Below, in pieces: positions 44,979-54,161 of a stretch of 64,000 nucleotides of DNA. The position numbers were made by a program, and so were the translations under genes. Position 1 is the stretch's first letter. Each line of letters opens with the position of its first letter. The notes under the pieces were generated by a model, which made no database searches, was not told the origin of the DNA, and saw only the letters and a list, made by a program, of their open reading frames with translations. Source of the stretch: Caldibacillus thermoamylovorans (lineage in GTDB: Bacteria > Bacillota > Bacilli > Bacillales > Caldibacillaceae); the NCBI RefSeq assembly GCF_000751775.1, contig NZ_CCRF01000039.1:30728-94727 (forward strand), read 5' to 3'.

Positions 44979-45055
44979 GTACGTTAAGAAATGAAGAATT
45001 TCCAGCAGAGATGTAAATTCGATCTAGTAGTAGTAAATTTAAGATTTATTGTTTT
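44979..45055 (+). repeat. Repeat family 2, copy 2
   Basis: TGTACGTTAAGAAATGAAGA, then TTTCCAGCAGAGATG, AATTCGA.CTAGTAG and AAATTTAAG, align with 34251-34330. This copy lacks the GC-rich tail of copy 1. Confidence 0.55.
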
Positions 45056-45250
45056 GTCCCATAGCACACGATTTGGACAATTCTATGGGCCATTTCGGCT
45101 TATTTCTCAATTAAATTCGTCCAATATGAAAATATACCAATTATTATCATTTAAACCAAACTTATGATAATATGTAAAAAGGGAAATGATGATTTGCGCC
45201 GAAAGGGTTAATCAAGAAAATTCATACAAAATAGAGTTCCTACAAATATT

Positions 45251-45436
45251 AATTAAATGATTAGCACCCAAAAAGGTTTTAAGGAAAGATTTGCGCCAAA
45301 TATAGTACTAACAATTTTTATCAAGACACAAAATATTGCCATTTAAGCGTAAATGTTTTTGAAAAATGGGCTTTTTGGGTGATAACCATTAAATTTCCTG
45401 AAAAAACCTTTTTGGGTGTTAATCGAATTATTAATT
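45251..45436. mobile_element. MITE-like element with 22-bp terminal inverted repeats
   Basis: GATTAGCACCCAAAAAGGTTTT near the left end (from 45259) matches the reverse complement of AAAACCTTTTTGGGTGTTAATC at the right end with one mismatch. The match extends outward as AATTAA and inward as AGGAAA. The roughly 186-bp element encodes nothing and ends at the GGGAGG ribosome-binding site of yisL. A related internal GGGCTTTTTGGGTGAT suggests a nested half-repeat. Confidence 0.6.
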
Positions 45437-45451
45437 GGGAGGAATTAAAAA

Positions 45452-45790
45452 ATGACACATCTGCATATTACATCTTGGGTGGTTGCCATCATTTTATTTA
45501 TCGTAGCTGTCCTTTTGACAAAAAATAAAAATGAAAAGCCTGCAAAAATCGTCTCGATGATATTACGTCTATTTTACTTGTTCATAATTGGAAGCGGTAT
45601 TCAATTATACTTTCTGGTTGATCCATCCTCGGGCTATCATATAAAAGCTCTTCTCGGAGTTTTAGTTATTGTATTTATGGAACTGGTTCTTGCGGGCATC
45701 AAAAGGGGTAAATCAACAACGATTTATTGGATTTTATGGTTTGTAATTTTGGCAGCAACCATTTATATGGGATTCACTTTACCACTCTAA
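45452..45790 (+). CDS. yisL: YisL, DUF1516 membrane protein
   Basis: The 112-residue protein has four hydrophobic helices with short charged loops, beginning MTHLHITSWVVAIILFIVAV, matching YisL. Position beside gerP is conserved. GGGAGG precedes the ATG, directly after the right arm of the MITE-like element, so its leader RNA may fold into the TIR hairpin. The function is unknown. Confidence 0.88.
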   Translation: MTHLHITSWVVAIILFIVAVLLTKNKNEKPAKIVSMILRLFYLFIIGSGIQLYFLVDPSSGYHIKALLGVLVIVFMELVLAGIKRGKSTTIYWILWFVILAATIYMGFTLPL

Positions 45791-45992
45791 AGGTCAATGA
45801 ACTTTAATAAGATTACATAAAAAGATTAGGAATCATCTGAAACGATATATATCGGTGAACCGAGATTAAGAGAATTGTCGTATTTTGTCAATTCTTTTCT
45901 TTTTTTCGTTACAAATTCACTTAAATATGCTATTTTTATAGTTGTAACATATTTAATGACACTTTTTCATATGACAAAAGCAGGTGAAAGCT

Positions 45993-48578
45993 GTGGTAGA
46001 GACATACAATTATGAGTTTATTGATAAAGAGCAGCTTAAAAATTTTATTGAAAAACATCGTTTACGATTGTATACAAATATACTGGCGCAGATTTTTGTC
46101 GGAAATGGGACTTGGAAGGAAATACAAGAAATTCAATTCATCATGAAAGAACTTTTACCGGATGTACAGTTGATTGGATGCACATCATCTGCGGCCATTC
46201 TGGATGGAAAAATTGTGGAAGGAAGAACAGTAATAAACTTCACTCTTTTCGAACATACAAAGGTAGAGACAGGACTTATTCAAATCACGGATCATGATAA
46301 AAAGGTTGAAACGGATAATTTGGACTTAAAAACGATTATTGCCTACACGACGCATCCATCGATCCAGACCCGTGATTTTTTTAACGATATTCCCGCTGAA
46401 AAAGAAGTAATCGTTGCAGGAGGCAGTGCAACGAATACATCCGACAAGGAAGTTTTGGTGTTCACGTCCGATAGTGTAACCTCTAATGGTATTGTTTTTG
46501 TAAAACTCTATAATCCTAATTTATTTATAGATACATACCATAATATCGAATATAGTAAAGTCGGTGAGTGTATTAAGATTACGGAAGCGGAAAATGATCG
46601 AATTTTATCTATCAATAATGAAAAGCCGATAAGATTTTTTGAACAGAGTTTTGGTTTCAATCTAAAAGACTTTCATCAGGCCGGTTGTGAGTTACCTTTC
46701 ATTTTTTTAAAAAATGGTGAAGACAAATTTTGTTTTATAAAAGACATATTACCGGATGGGGCAATGAGGGCAAGCTTGGAATTACGTTCCGGTGATGAAT
46801 TATTTTTGGTCTATTTTGACTTGGCACGTATGATCGAAAGTAGTTTACTGCAATTAAACAGGCTGGCGAATGATTCCGTTGAAACGGTTTTTACATTTAT
46901 AAATATGGGGAGAAAAACTCTGTTTGAATCATTTACAAGCCAGGAATTACATCATTTACAAGCGTTGGGTGAAGTGTCAGGGCTGATCACTTTAAGTGAA
47001 GGAATGTCGGGAAGTGTCAAAGATGTGACGACGAATTTTTCTGTTTCCGCAATAGCTTTATCAGAAACCGATAAACTCCTGGATGCTAGTAAAAAAGATG
47101 TTGAAATAGCAATCTCAGAAATTAGCTCAGAACGCGAAACTGAAACACCGCCGGCTGCAAAAAGAAAAGAGTTTTATTATCATTTCACTTCAGAGATGAG
47201 TAAGCAATTATACTTTGCAAATACAATGAAACTTGTAACAAAACAACTGGCTTGCCTTTCCTGCTCGTTGGAAAAAGCCAATCGAATGCTCTTTTATGAT
47301 AAAGATACTGACTTGCCCAACCGGTTAAAAATTACCGAAACGGTAGATAACTTAATTTCAGACAGTGTAAACAAAAAGTTTGCTGTTCTTTTTATTGATA
47401 TTGACCGCTTTAAATTAATTAATGACAGTTTTGGCCATTATGTCGGTGATATGGTTATTGGTATAATTGCCAATCGATTAAAATCTTTGCTTACAGATGA
47501 TATATTTATCGGTCGTTTCGCAGGTGATAAGTTTACTGTCATTTTAAGAAAAGAACTGGATGCAAAGCAAATAATGATCTTGGCAAATAAAATATTATTA
47601 TCTATTTCAGAACCGCTTGAATATGAAGGCCAGGAGTTTGCCATATCGGCCAGCATCGGTGTAAGTTACTATCCGGATGACGGGAACGATACAGAAACAA
47701 TTTTAAGAAATACGGATACGGCGATGAACCGAGCGAAAAAGTATGGAGGAAACCAAATTATATTTTTTGCCAGTGAAATGAATGTACAAATTAAATATAA
47801 GTTTGAGTTGGAGAATTATTTGCGGCGGGCAATTGAAAAAAAGGAATTGTTTTTATTATATCAACCGGTTGTAGACTTACAGACAGGTCAAATTAACGGG
47901 AGTGAGGCATTAATCCGCTGGAATCATCCAAACCTGGGGTTGATCTCACCGATGGAATTCATCCCGATTGCCGAGGAAACGGGGCTGATTCATGAAATTG
48001 GAAAATGGGTGCTCATGGAAGGGTGTAGGCAAAATCAAGAATGGTTTGACAAAGGCTATGATGAATTGTTTATCTCTATTAACGTCTCCGCCCGTCAATT
48101 TTTGCATCCAACATTTGTAGAACATTTACATGAATCACTACAATATTCCGGAATGGATCCGAAAAAACTACATTTAGAACTTACGGAAACCGGTATGATT
48201 GATAATGTTGAAAAATCCATTGCAATTATGCAAGAAATCCAAAATTTAGGGGTAAGAATATCCATTGATGATTTTGGGACAGGCTATTCTTCACTCAGTT
48301 ATTTAAAAAATTTACCTATCGATACATTGAAAATCGACCGTTCTTTTATTAATAACTTTACATCTGAAACGGTGGACTACTCCATTGTGAAGGCCATTAT
48401 TACGATGGGTAACGGTCTGTCAGTGAAAGTAGTGGCAGAAGGAGTAGAAACCTATGAGCAGTTAATTGAATTGAAGAAAATGAACTGCGATTATGCACAA
48501 GGTTACTATATTGAAAAACCGGTATACCCTGACCGTTTTATTGAAATTATGAACAACAAAAAATTTCAAATTTCATAA
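45993..48578 (+). CDS. FIST-domain sensor with degenerate GGDEF and intact EAL domains
   Basis: This roughly 861-residue protein combines FIST_N and FIST_C sensory domains (about 20-385), a linker, a GGDEF domain (about 440-600) and an EAL domain (about 615-855). The GGDEF signature is AGDKF (residue about 510), with Lys where a catalytic Glu is usual and no RxxD I-site. The EAL domain keeps EALIRW, the Asn of SINVSARQF, LTETGMI, DDFGTG, LKIDRSF, AEGVET and QGYYIEKP. I infer a c-di-GMP phosphodiesterase regulated by a FIST ligand (possibly amino acids) and perhaps by GTP at the dead GGDEF. The start GTG 45993 follows CAGGTGA. No membrane segment is seen. Confidence 0.9.
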   Translation: MVETYNYEFIDKEQLKNFIEKHRLRLYTNILAQIFVGNGTWKEIQEIQFIMKELLPDVQLIGCTSSAAILDGKIVEGRTVINFTLFEHTKVETGLIQITDHDKKVETDNLDLKTIIAYTTHPSIQTRDFFNDIPAEKEVIVAGGSATNTSDKEVLVFTSDSVTSNGIVFVKLYNPNLFIDTYHNIEYSKVGECIKITEAENDRILSINNEKPIRFFEQSFGFNLKDFHQAGCELPFIFLKNGEDKFCFIKDILPDGAMRASLELRSGDELFLVYFDLARMIESSLLQLNRLANDSVETVFTFINMGRKTLFESFTSQELHHLQALGEVSGLITLSEGMSGSVKDVTTNFSVSAIALSETDKLLDASKKDVEIAISEISSERETETPPAAKRKEFYYHFTSEMSKQLYFANTMKLVTKQLACLSCSLEKANRMLFYDKDTDLPNRLKITETVDNLISDSVNKKFAVLFIDIDRFKLINDSFGHYVGDMVIGIIANRLKSLLTDDIFIGRFAGDKFTVILRKELDAKQIMILANKILLSISEPLEYEGQEFAISASIGVSYYPDDGNDTETILRNTDTAMNRAKKYGGNQIIFFASEMNVQIKYKFELENYLRRAIEKKELFLLYQPVVDLQTGQINGSEALIRWNHPNLGLISPMEFIPIAEETGLIHEIGKWVLMEGCRQNQEWFDKGYDELFISINVSARQFLHPTFVEHLHESLQYSGMDPKKLHLELTETGMIDNVEKSIAIMQEIQNLGVRISIDDFGTGYSSLSYLKNLPIDTLKIDRSFINNFTSETVDYSIVKAIITMGNGLSVKVVAEGVETYEQLIELKKMNCDYAQGYYIEKPVYPDRFIEIMNNKKFQIS

Positions 48579-48600
48579 GTTGAGTTATTGTGATTGTGAT

Positions 48601-48638
48601 AAAAGGCTGTATTAGGTCAAAAACCTGTACAGCCTTTT
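48601..48638 (+). terminator. Terminator after the FIST-GGDEF-EAL gene
   Basis: AAAAGGCTGT pairs with ACAGCCTTTT; the tail continues TATAGC. Confidence 0.8.
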
Positions 48639-48715
48639 ATAGCTAATCGTGGGGATATCTATAAAGTCCAATTTTAAAGGTGATTTTAGGATCGTCAATT
48701 ACTAGGTAGGATCGT

Positions 48716-49288
48716 TTAACTTCTGCTTGGTCTTTGCAGTGCTTGTAACACAATACGATTTCCCGTATTTAATGTGTACTCGAACCGGTCACTTTTTTGG
48801 CCCTGACGGTAATGGAAATGATGATGAACAGAACAAACTTCCACTGTATTATCAAATACGAAAAAATTGGTCCCTTCCTTTTCTTTCGTAACAAGAAAAG
48901 ATTGGTGATTATGGCAAAAAATTATATCGTAAATTGAAAAGTTAAGTTCATTTAATTTGCGGATAAATTGAAAGAAGGCATCATCAGCTAATTCTTCAAG
49001 CCAAGCTTGGTAACTAATGGATAATGATTTTCGGATTTTCACATAGGTTTGATCCTGCAGTTCATATTGTTTATTTTCATACTGAACAATAAAGTCATCC
49101 GTTAATATTCCGCTATACCAATGATTAAGGTGTTTCATACGGATTTCTTTATATAAAAAATCCTCCAAGGGAAAGGCTTCTTCTGTTTCATTATCAATGA
49201 TAATCCAGTCATCATTAATTTTTTCAACAATTCCTTCAAAAAAAGCTCGAGCTTGTTTTTCAAGGATGCGATAGCGTTCCGGTTTCAT
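48716..49288 (-). CDS. yisN: YisN, DUF2777 family protein
   Basis: The 190-residue soluble protein contains two SH3-like beta segments at the N-terminus (FFEGIVEKINDDWIIIDNET and HWYSGILTDDFIVQYENKQY) and a His-rich EVCSVHHHFHY region. It resembles YisN (DUF2777) of unknown function, consistent with its neighbourhood. A GGAGG-type site precedes the ATG. Confidence 0.75.
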   Translation of the reverse strand: MKPERYRILEKQARAFFEGIVEKINDDWIIIDNETEEAFPLEDFLYKEIRMKHLNHWYSGILTDDFIVQYENKQYELQDQTYVKIRKSLSISYQAWLEELADDAFFQFIRKLNELNFSIYDIIFCHNHQSFLVTKEKEGTNFFVFDNTVEVCSVHHHFHYRQGQKSDRFEYTLNTGNRIVLQALQRPSRS

Positions 49289-49610
49289 TGAATTCCTCCA
49301 TCAATTGACAAGATTAAGTTGATTCCACGTAACCACAAGTCAAACGCCCGTCGTAACAAGCGAGTCAAGGTAGTAGCTCAAACGCTCGCATGCGTCCGCT
49401 TGGTTCTAATAACATTGAGTTAGGGATATTGATTTCCACTTAATTTAAGTTTCCCTCTAAGTACTGTTCCACCATTTTCATTTATTGGCAATGTCATGTT
49501 AATTTATACTGTTCTATTTTTGATAAAATTTTCCATTCTCCTTTTCCATTTATTGACCTGTCTTTCCGAAACAAGGTAAGCTAGAGGAGTAGAAATAAAG
49601 GGGGAGAATG
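49289..49610. other. Intergenic region between yisN and the amylase-like pseudogene
   Basis: 322 bases hold degenerate repeat copy 5 (49324-49455) and the upstream region of the amylase-like gene, ending in GGGGGAGA at 49600-49607. Nothing else is evident. Confidence 0.5.
49324..49455 (+). mobile_element. Structured repeat copy 5, diverged
   Basis: It follows TTGAT (49319-49323), a variant of the TTTAT flank. CACAAGTC matches the left conserved segment and GCATGCGTCCGCTTGGTTCT matches the core. The last hairpin has changed to ATTGAGT with ACTTAAT, still complementary. The end AAGTTTCCC is altered. It is the least conserved full-length copy. Confidence 0.6.
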
Positions 49611-51101
49611 ATGTTGCGAAAATGGATGGGAATGGTCTTGCCTGCTTTTCTGATTTTCTTTGTAAATGCGACAGCCGTGTTTGCAACTGAAGAAACCAAA
49701 AGGGTATAGCAAGATGAAAGTATTTATTACCTTATAGTTGACCGTTTTTACAACGGCGATCTTTCAAATGATTTTACTGTAAATACAAAGGACAAGCTTT
49801 CCTATCATGGAGGAGATTTCCAAGGTGTTAGACAAAAACTCGACTATATCCAAACAATGGGATTTACGACTATTCGGTTGGGTGTGATTTTTGATCAGCG
49901 TGCATATAGCCGATCCGGAGCGGATACCAAAGATTTTTATCATCCAGAAGAACATTATGGGACGCTGAACGAGTTTAAACAATTAGTGAAAGAAGCACAT
50001 AAAAGGGAAATAAAAGTGATGATCGATTTTCCTTTAACGATATCTCCTAAGCATCCTTGGGTGAAGGACCCGGAAAAACAAAATCGTTTTATCATTGAGG
50101 ATGGAAATGAATCTAATCAAGAAAATAATCAATCCGTCACCTCGCCTAAACTAAATATGAACGACCCGGAAACAGCTCAGTATGTTTCGAAGGTTGCCAA
50201 ATGGTGGTTACAGGAAACAAAAATTGACGGTTACTTTTTTTCACAAGTTGATCAAATTCCGGAAGCATTTTGGTCAGGATTAATAAAGAAAATAAAATCC
50301 GAGAATAAGGATCTCTACATCGTCGGGGAATTATCCGAAAAAGCTTCTGTAAACTTAAGAGACTATAAAAATATCGGCTTTACTAGTTTGCTTGTTCCGT
50401 CAACGACATTAAAATTGCGGGAGTCTTTCAAAACACCGAATCATTCTTTAACAAAGCTGGTTCAAGATGTTGGAAAAATAGAATCATCATATTTGATAAA
50501 AAGTACGGACGGTCCAAGTTTTTCCCGATTTACAAATGATATCGTTGCAGCCAACCAATTTCCTGGAGATAGATGGGAACCTTCCTTAACTTATTTGTTT
50601 ACAACACCGGGTGTTCCGATGATTGACTACGGTTCGGAAATAGCGATAACAGGTGATGATCCAATGATGGATTTCCGTGCTGATCCCGATTTAATTGAGT
50701 TTATCGAAAAACTGGGAAGAGCACGAAACCATTATCTCTCTTTAACAAGAGGGGATTTCACATTACTTTATGAAAATGAGGGAATGGCTGTATATACACG
50801 GTCTTATAAAAATGAAACGGCATTCATAGCATTGAATAATACGTCTGAAAAACAGGAAATATTAATCCCGACAGATAAGCTTGGCTCCAAAAAACAATTG
50901 ATAGGTCTAGTCAATAATGATCTTATTAAAGAACAAAACGGCAATTACCCGCTTTCGATAAATGGTGAAGAAAGTGAAATTTATATCGTACGCGATGACC
51001 ATGGCCTTAAAATGTTAAATGTTATCGTCATCATTGCCATCCCGATCGTGTTTTTGATTCTCTATTTCTATATTTGGAAGCGCGGGAAAAATAACGGGTA
51101 A
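49611..51101 (+). pseudogene. Membrane-anchored alpha-amylase-like gene, interrupted by an in-frame TAG
   Basis: From ATG 49611 (after GGGGGAGA) the frame encodes a signal peptide, then a TAG at codon 33 (49707-49709). It stays open for a further 463 codons in the same frame. The context KRV-stop-QDESIYYLIVDRF fits a TGG-to-TAG change in the WQDESIY opening of GH13 amylases. Downstream regions resemble GH13, but catalysis is lost. Region I reads DFPLTIS without Asn-His, and region II reads IDGYFFSQVDQI with Ser211 at the nucleophile. Region III keeps VGE, and region IV TDGPSFSRF lacks NHD. A C-terminal helix (residues about 468-488) would anchor it. A pseudoenzyme that later acquired a nonsense codon is the best reading. 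Confidence 0.85.
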
Positions 51102-51163
51102 TTAATTGGATATTGTAAATATATGAAAAAATTGAAATGGTGCCAGCGCTTTTAACAATTTTA

Positions 51164-51199
51164 AGCCCGGGAAAGTGTTTCGTTCATCACTCCCGGGCT
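51164..51199. terminator. GC-rich hairpin between the pseudogene and yajQ
   Basis: AGCCCGGGA (51164-51172) pairs with TCCCGGGCT (51191-51199). Tails on both sides are only moderately T-rich; it probably serves both convergent genes. Confidence 0.6.
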
Positions 51200-51237
51200 C
51201 TATCATTGCTTGAATAGCATCTAACTATGTAAATCCA

Positions 51238-51729
51238 TTATCGGTAATTAATAAATTGTACATCGAGCGGCAAGTCTGTTTCACGGATGACTGCAATGAT
51301 TTTTTGCAGGTCGTCTCGACTTTTTCCGGTCACGCGGATTTGATCATCTTGAATTTGACTCTTAACTTTTAAACCGGTATTTTTAATGATTGTGTTAATT
51401 TTTTTGGCATTATCTTTATCAATACCTTGAATTAGTTTTGCGCGCTGACGTACATTTCCGCCAAAAGCATTTTCCATTTTTCCGTATTGCAAATTTTTGA
51501 TTGGTACACCGCGTTTAATCAGTTTACCTAATAAAACATCCTTTAGCTGCGACATTTTGAACTCATCATCGGAAATTAAAACAAGTTCATCGCCTTCCAG
51601 TTTTACATCGCTTTTGCTTCCTTTAAAATCATATCGATTTTGAATTTCTTTCATTGTTAAATTGATGGCATTCGTCACCTCAGCCATGTCAATCTTAGAA
51701 ACAATATCAAATGAGCTTTCTTTCGCCAT
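51238..51729 (-). CDS. yajQ: YajQ/UPF0234 family nucleotide-binding protein
   Basis: The 163-residue protein begins [20 protein letters not shown] and contains [12 protein letters not shown] and the C-terminal [10 protein letters not shown], the YajQ signature. Relatives bind nucleotides, and some bind c-di-GMP. GGAGGT precedes ATG 51729. A short DUF3941-like gene lies immediately upstream on the same strand. The FIST-EAL protein 3 kb away is the only c-di-GMP gene nearby; no functional link is implied. Confidence 0.93.
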   Translation of the reverse strand: MAKESSFDIVSKIDMAEVTNAINLTMKEIQNRYDFKGSKSDVKLEGDELVLISDDEFKMSQLKDVLLGKLIKRGVPIKNLQYGKMENAFGGNVRQRAKLIQGIDKDNAKKINTIIKNTGLKVKSQIQDDQIRVTGKSRDDLQKIIAVIRETDLPLDVQFINYR

Positions 51730-51813
51730 TAAGCTACCTCCGTTCATATGTTTTCCTTCATTATAGGGAAAACTAAGGAAACGGGCAAGTAAACAGACGG
51801 AGGCAGCTAGAAA

Positions 51814-51945
51814 CTACAAATGATCGGTCTTCTTTGAATATTGGTGTTTACCGGCTTTTCGGTTTTTTTCTTTCAATTCGTTTTTTCTTTCGCGAAGTGC
51901 CTGATGGTCCACCGGTTTCTTATCATCATCAGAAGTTCTTGACAT
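51814..51945 (-). CDS. Small basic protein, DUF3941-like
   Basis: The 43-residue, highly charged product (MSRTSDDDKKPVDHQALRER then KNELKEKNRKAGKHQYSKKTDHL, read in two parts) has GAGGAGGG seven bases before its ATG. The C-terminal AGKxQYSKKTDHL pattern recalls the DUF3941 family of tiny Bacillus proteins. No function is known. It lies between degV and yajQ on the same strand. Confidence 0.72.
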   Translation of the reverse strand: MSRTSDDDKKPVDHQALRERKNELKEKNRKAGKHQYSKKTDHL

Positions 51946-51965
51946 AAAGACCCTCCTCAATAATT

Positions 51966-52871
51966 TCAAATACTAACGCTTATCTTATTATGGGGCAATA
52001 TCAAGTTCACTATTCGCCTTAGCATTAAAAAGAAAATGGCAAGTGTACCCGGTCCGGAATGGGCACCGATTGCCGAACCGATCATATTGATATAAAAATG
52101 TTTACAACCAAATCTATCTTCAATCATATTTTTCATCTGCCGAGCTGTTTCCTCATCGTCTCCATGGCTGATGCCGATAAGCTGGTCTTTCAAATTAACA
52201 CCACGTTCTTCCATTAACTCCAGAATCCTGTTCAACACTTTTTTCTTTCCGCGGATTTTTTCAATTGGAATCAGTTTACCGTCCTCAACATTCAATAAAG
52301 GTTTTATATTTAAAAGTCCGCCGACAAAAGCACTGGCTCTTGATACCCGACCGCCGCGCCGCAAATATTCTAAATCATCGACAGTAAATAAATGTTCCAT
52401 ATGACTGCAATAAAATTCGGTTTCTTGGATGATCTTTTCCTTTGTTGCTCCGCTACTCGCCAGTTTAGCGGCATGAAAAACAATTAATCCTTGTCCTAAA
52501 GAGGCCGCTTTTGTATCAATTATCGTTAAATCCAAGTCAGGATACTCTTCTAAAACCTGTTCTCTAATCATGCATGCCGTTTGATACGTTCCGGACAATT
52601 GTGACGAGAAAGCAATATAAACTCCAGGGCGTTTTTCTTTGGCTAAGTTGACAAAAACCTCTTTTATCTTTGTTGGGGAAGCTTGGGATGTTTTTGGTGT
52701 TTTGCCATTACGCATGGCATCAAATATTTTCTTGGAATCAATCGAAATCACATCATCATATTCTTCACCGTCCAATTCGACTTGTAAAGGAAGCAAGTCA
52801 ATGTTTTGTTCTTGTAAAAAAGAGTATGGTAAATCAGCACCGCTGTCTGTAATAAGTTTTACCTTTGTCAA
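51966..52871 (-). CDS. degV: DegV family fatty-acid-binding protein
   Basis: The 301-residue protein has LITDSGADLP (residues about 6-15), AFSSQLSGTYQTA, TVDDLEYLRRGGR and IGAHSGPGTLAIFF, all DegV-family lipid-binding signatures; YitS is the likely counterpart. In many Firmicutes DegV/FakB proteins present fatty acids to a FakA kinase. The start is a TTG with GGTGATGGGG upstream. Most DegV proteins end soon after GTLAIFF; here about 19 further residues (MLRRIVNLILPHNKISVSI) follow, possibly from a late frameshift. Confidence 0.88.
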   Translation of the reverse strand: MTKVKLITDSGADLPYSFLQEQNIDLLPLQVELDGEEYDDVISIDSKKIFDAMRNGKTPKTSQASPTKIKEVFVNLAKEKRPGVYIAFSSQLSGTYQTACMIREQVLEEYPDLDLTIIDTKAASLGQGLIVFHAAKLASSGATKEKIIQETEFYCSHMEHLFTVDDLEYLRRGGRVSRASAFVGGLLNIKPLLNVEDGKLIPIEKIRGKKKVLNRILELMEERGVNLKDQLIGISHGDDEETARQMKNMIEDRFGCKHFYINMIGSAIGAHSGPGTLAIFFLMLRRIVNLILPHNKISVSI

Positions 52872-53020
52872 TCCCCATCACCACTTTCGAATGTTTCTTA
52901 TATGCTTTAGTTTATCATCAAAAATTGGAGAATTAAACCAAAACTTCACGGAAATCCAAGCCGTTTTTAGGAAACAATAAAAAAATACTAGTATTACCGC
53001 GCTGAAATGGAGGTTACATC

Positions 53021-53863
53021 ATGACTTTATTCCATGTAAAAAAATTCATCATTGTTATCATCGGTGCATTTATTTTTGCATTTTCCATGAATTATTTTTT
53101 AATACCGGCGGGTGTTTATTCAAGTGGTTTTTCCGGATTGAGTCAATTGCTGTCAAGATTATTTAGTGAATATTTTAAAATTCATATTTCTGTTGGAATT
53201 TGGTTGTTGCTGTTGAATATACCGGTTACGATTTTAGGATGGAGAAAGATCGGTAAAACTTTTACTTTGTATAGTTTTATTAGTGTTATTTTTTCTTCCA
53301 TGTTTTTAAACTTGATACCGATAAAGGAATTATCAGATGATATTTTGCTAAATGCGGTATTTGGCGGAGTGATCGGCGCAGTTGGAGCAGGAATGACTCT
53401 GAGGTTTGGGGCTTCAACCGGTGGTATGGATATTATTGCCGTATATTTATCAAGAGTTGTTGAAGGATCCGTCGGCAGATTTACGTTAATTTTAAACAGT
53501 TTCATTATTATTTCTGCCGGATTCTTGTTTGGTTGGGAAAAATCTCTTTACACGCTGGTTGGATTATTTTCTTCATCAAAAGTGATTGATATTCTCCATA
53601 CACAAGCGCAAAAACTGACGGCGATGATCGTGACCAAAAATTCCAAAGATTTGAAGCAGGCAATTTTAACCCGGCTAACGAGAGGGGCAACCGTCGTTCC
53701 TGCGCACGGGGCGTATTCCAATGAAGGAAGGGATATGTTAATCACCGTAATTAGTAGGTATGAATTGTTTGAGCTGAGGAAAATCATTAAAGAAGTTGAT
53801 CCTAAGGCATTTACCAATATTGTAAAAACGGACTCGGTCATCGGTCTGTTTAGAAAAGATTAA
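53021..53863 (+). CDS. yitT: YitT family membrane protein
   Basis: The 280-residue protein has five or six membrane helices (DUF161) with GASTGGMDIIAVYLSR and a soluble C-terminal DUF2179 domain including GATVVPAHGAYSNEGRDMLI. The family is a putative transporter of unknown substrate. GGAGG precedes the ATG at good spacing. A bidirectional terminator follows. Confidence 0.92.
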   Translation: MTLFHVKKFIIVIIGAFIFAFSMNYFLIPAGVYSSGFSGLSQLLSRLFSEYFKIHISVGIWLLLLNIPVTILGWRKIGKTFTLYSFISVIFSSMFLNLIPIKELSDDILLNAVFGGVIGAVGAGMTLRFGASTGGMDIIAVYLSRVVEGSVGRFTLILNSFIIISAGFLFGWEKSLYTLVGLFSSSKVIDILHTQAQKLTAMIVTKNSKDLKQAILTRLTRGATVVPAHGAYSNEGRDMLITVISRYELFELRKIIKEVDPKAFTNIVKTDSVIGLFRKD

Positions 53864-53910
53864 AGAAAACTTGGTGAATGCGTGTCTTTATAAGACTGCC
53901 AAACCGAAAT

Positions 53911-53946
53911 AAAAAATGACAGCTCCGAACCGAGCTGTCATTTTTT
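53911..53946. terminator. Bidirectional terminator between yitT and the DUF3813-like gene
   Basis: AAAATGACAGCTC pairs with GAGCTGTCATTTT, with A tracts at the left and T tracts at the right, so it can end transcripts from both convergent genes. Confidence 0.9.
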
Positions 53947-53954
53947 CCGGGGGA

Positions 53955-54149
53955 TTAGCTGTTGTGAGAGTCTACTGCATCCAATTCCTGTTGGTATTGT
54001 TGCAAAAGTTCTTTCTCTGCTTCAGTCGAATTAGCAAAAGCGGATGAAATAGCGTTATTTGCTTTATCGATATCGTCTTGGCTGATATCATTCTTTTGTT
54101 TTAATCGTTTTGTAAATTCCCTAGCCTGTTGTAACAATTGATTTGCCAT
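53955..54149 (-). CDS. DUF3813-like small protein
   Basis: The 64-residue helical product (MANQLLQQAREFTKRLKQKN start, AISSAFANSTEAEKELLQQY middle) fits the DUF3813 family of short Bacillus proteins. A GGTGGGAG-type site precedes the ATG. Another short gene lies 12 bases upstream on the same strand. The function is unknown. Confidence 0.75.
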   Translation of the reverse strand: MANQLLQQAREFTKRLKQKNDISQDDIDKANNAISSAFANSTEAEKELLQQYQQELDAVDSHNS

Positions 54150-54161
54150 TTTGCTCCCACC

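Larger units (their letters stand above)
44757..45451. other. Repeat-dense intergenic region between gerPA and yisL
   Basis: The 695 bases hold, left to right, structured repeat copy 4 (44789-44929), the probable gerP sigma-K promoter (44932-44959), repeat-2 copy 2 (44979-45055), and a TIR-flanked MITE-like element (45251-45436) that abuts the yisL ribosome-binding site. GATTTGCGCC occurs twice (45191-45200, 45288-45297). No protein gene is visible. Confidence 0.65.
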
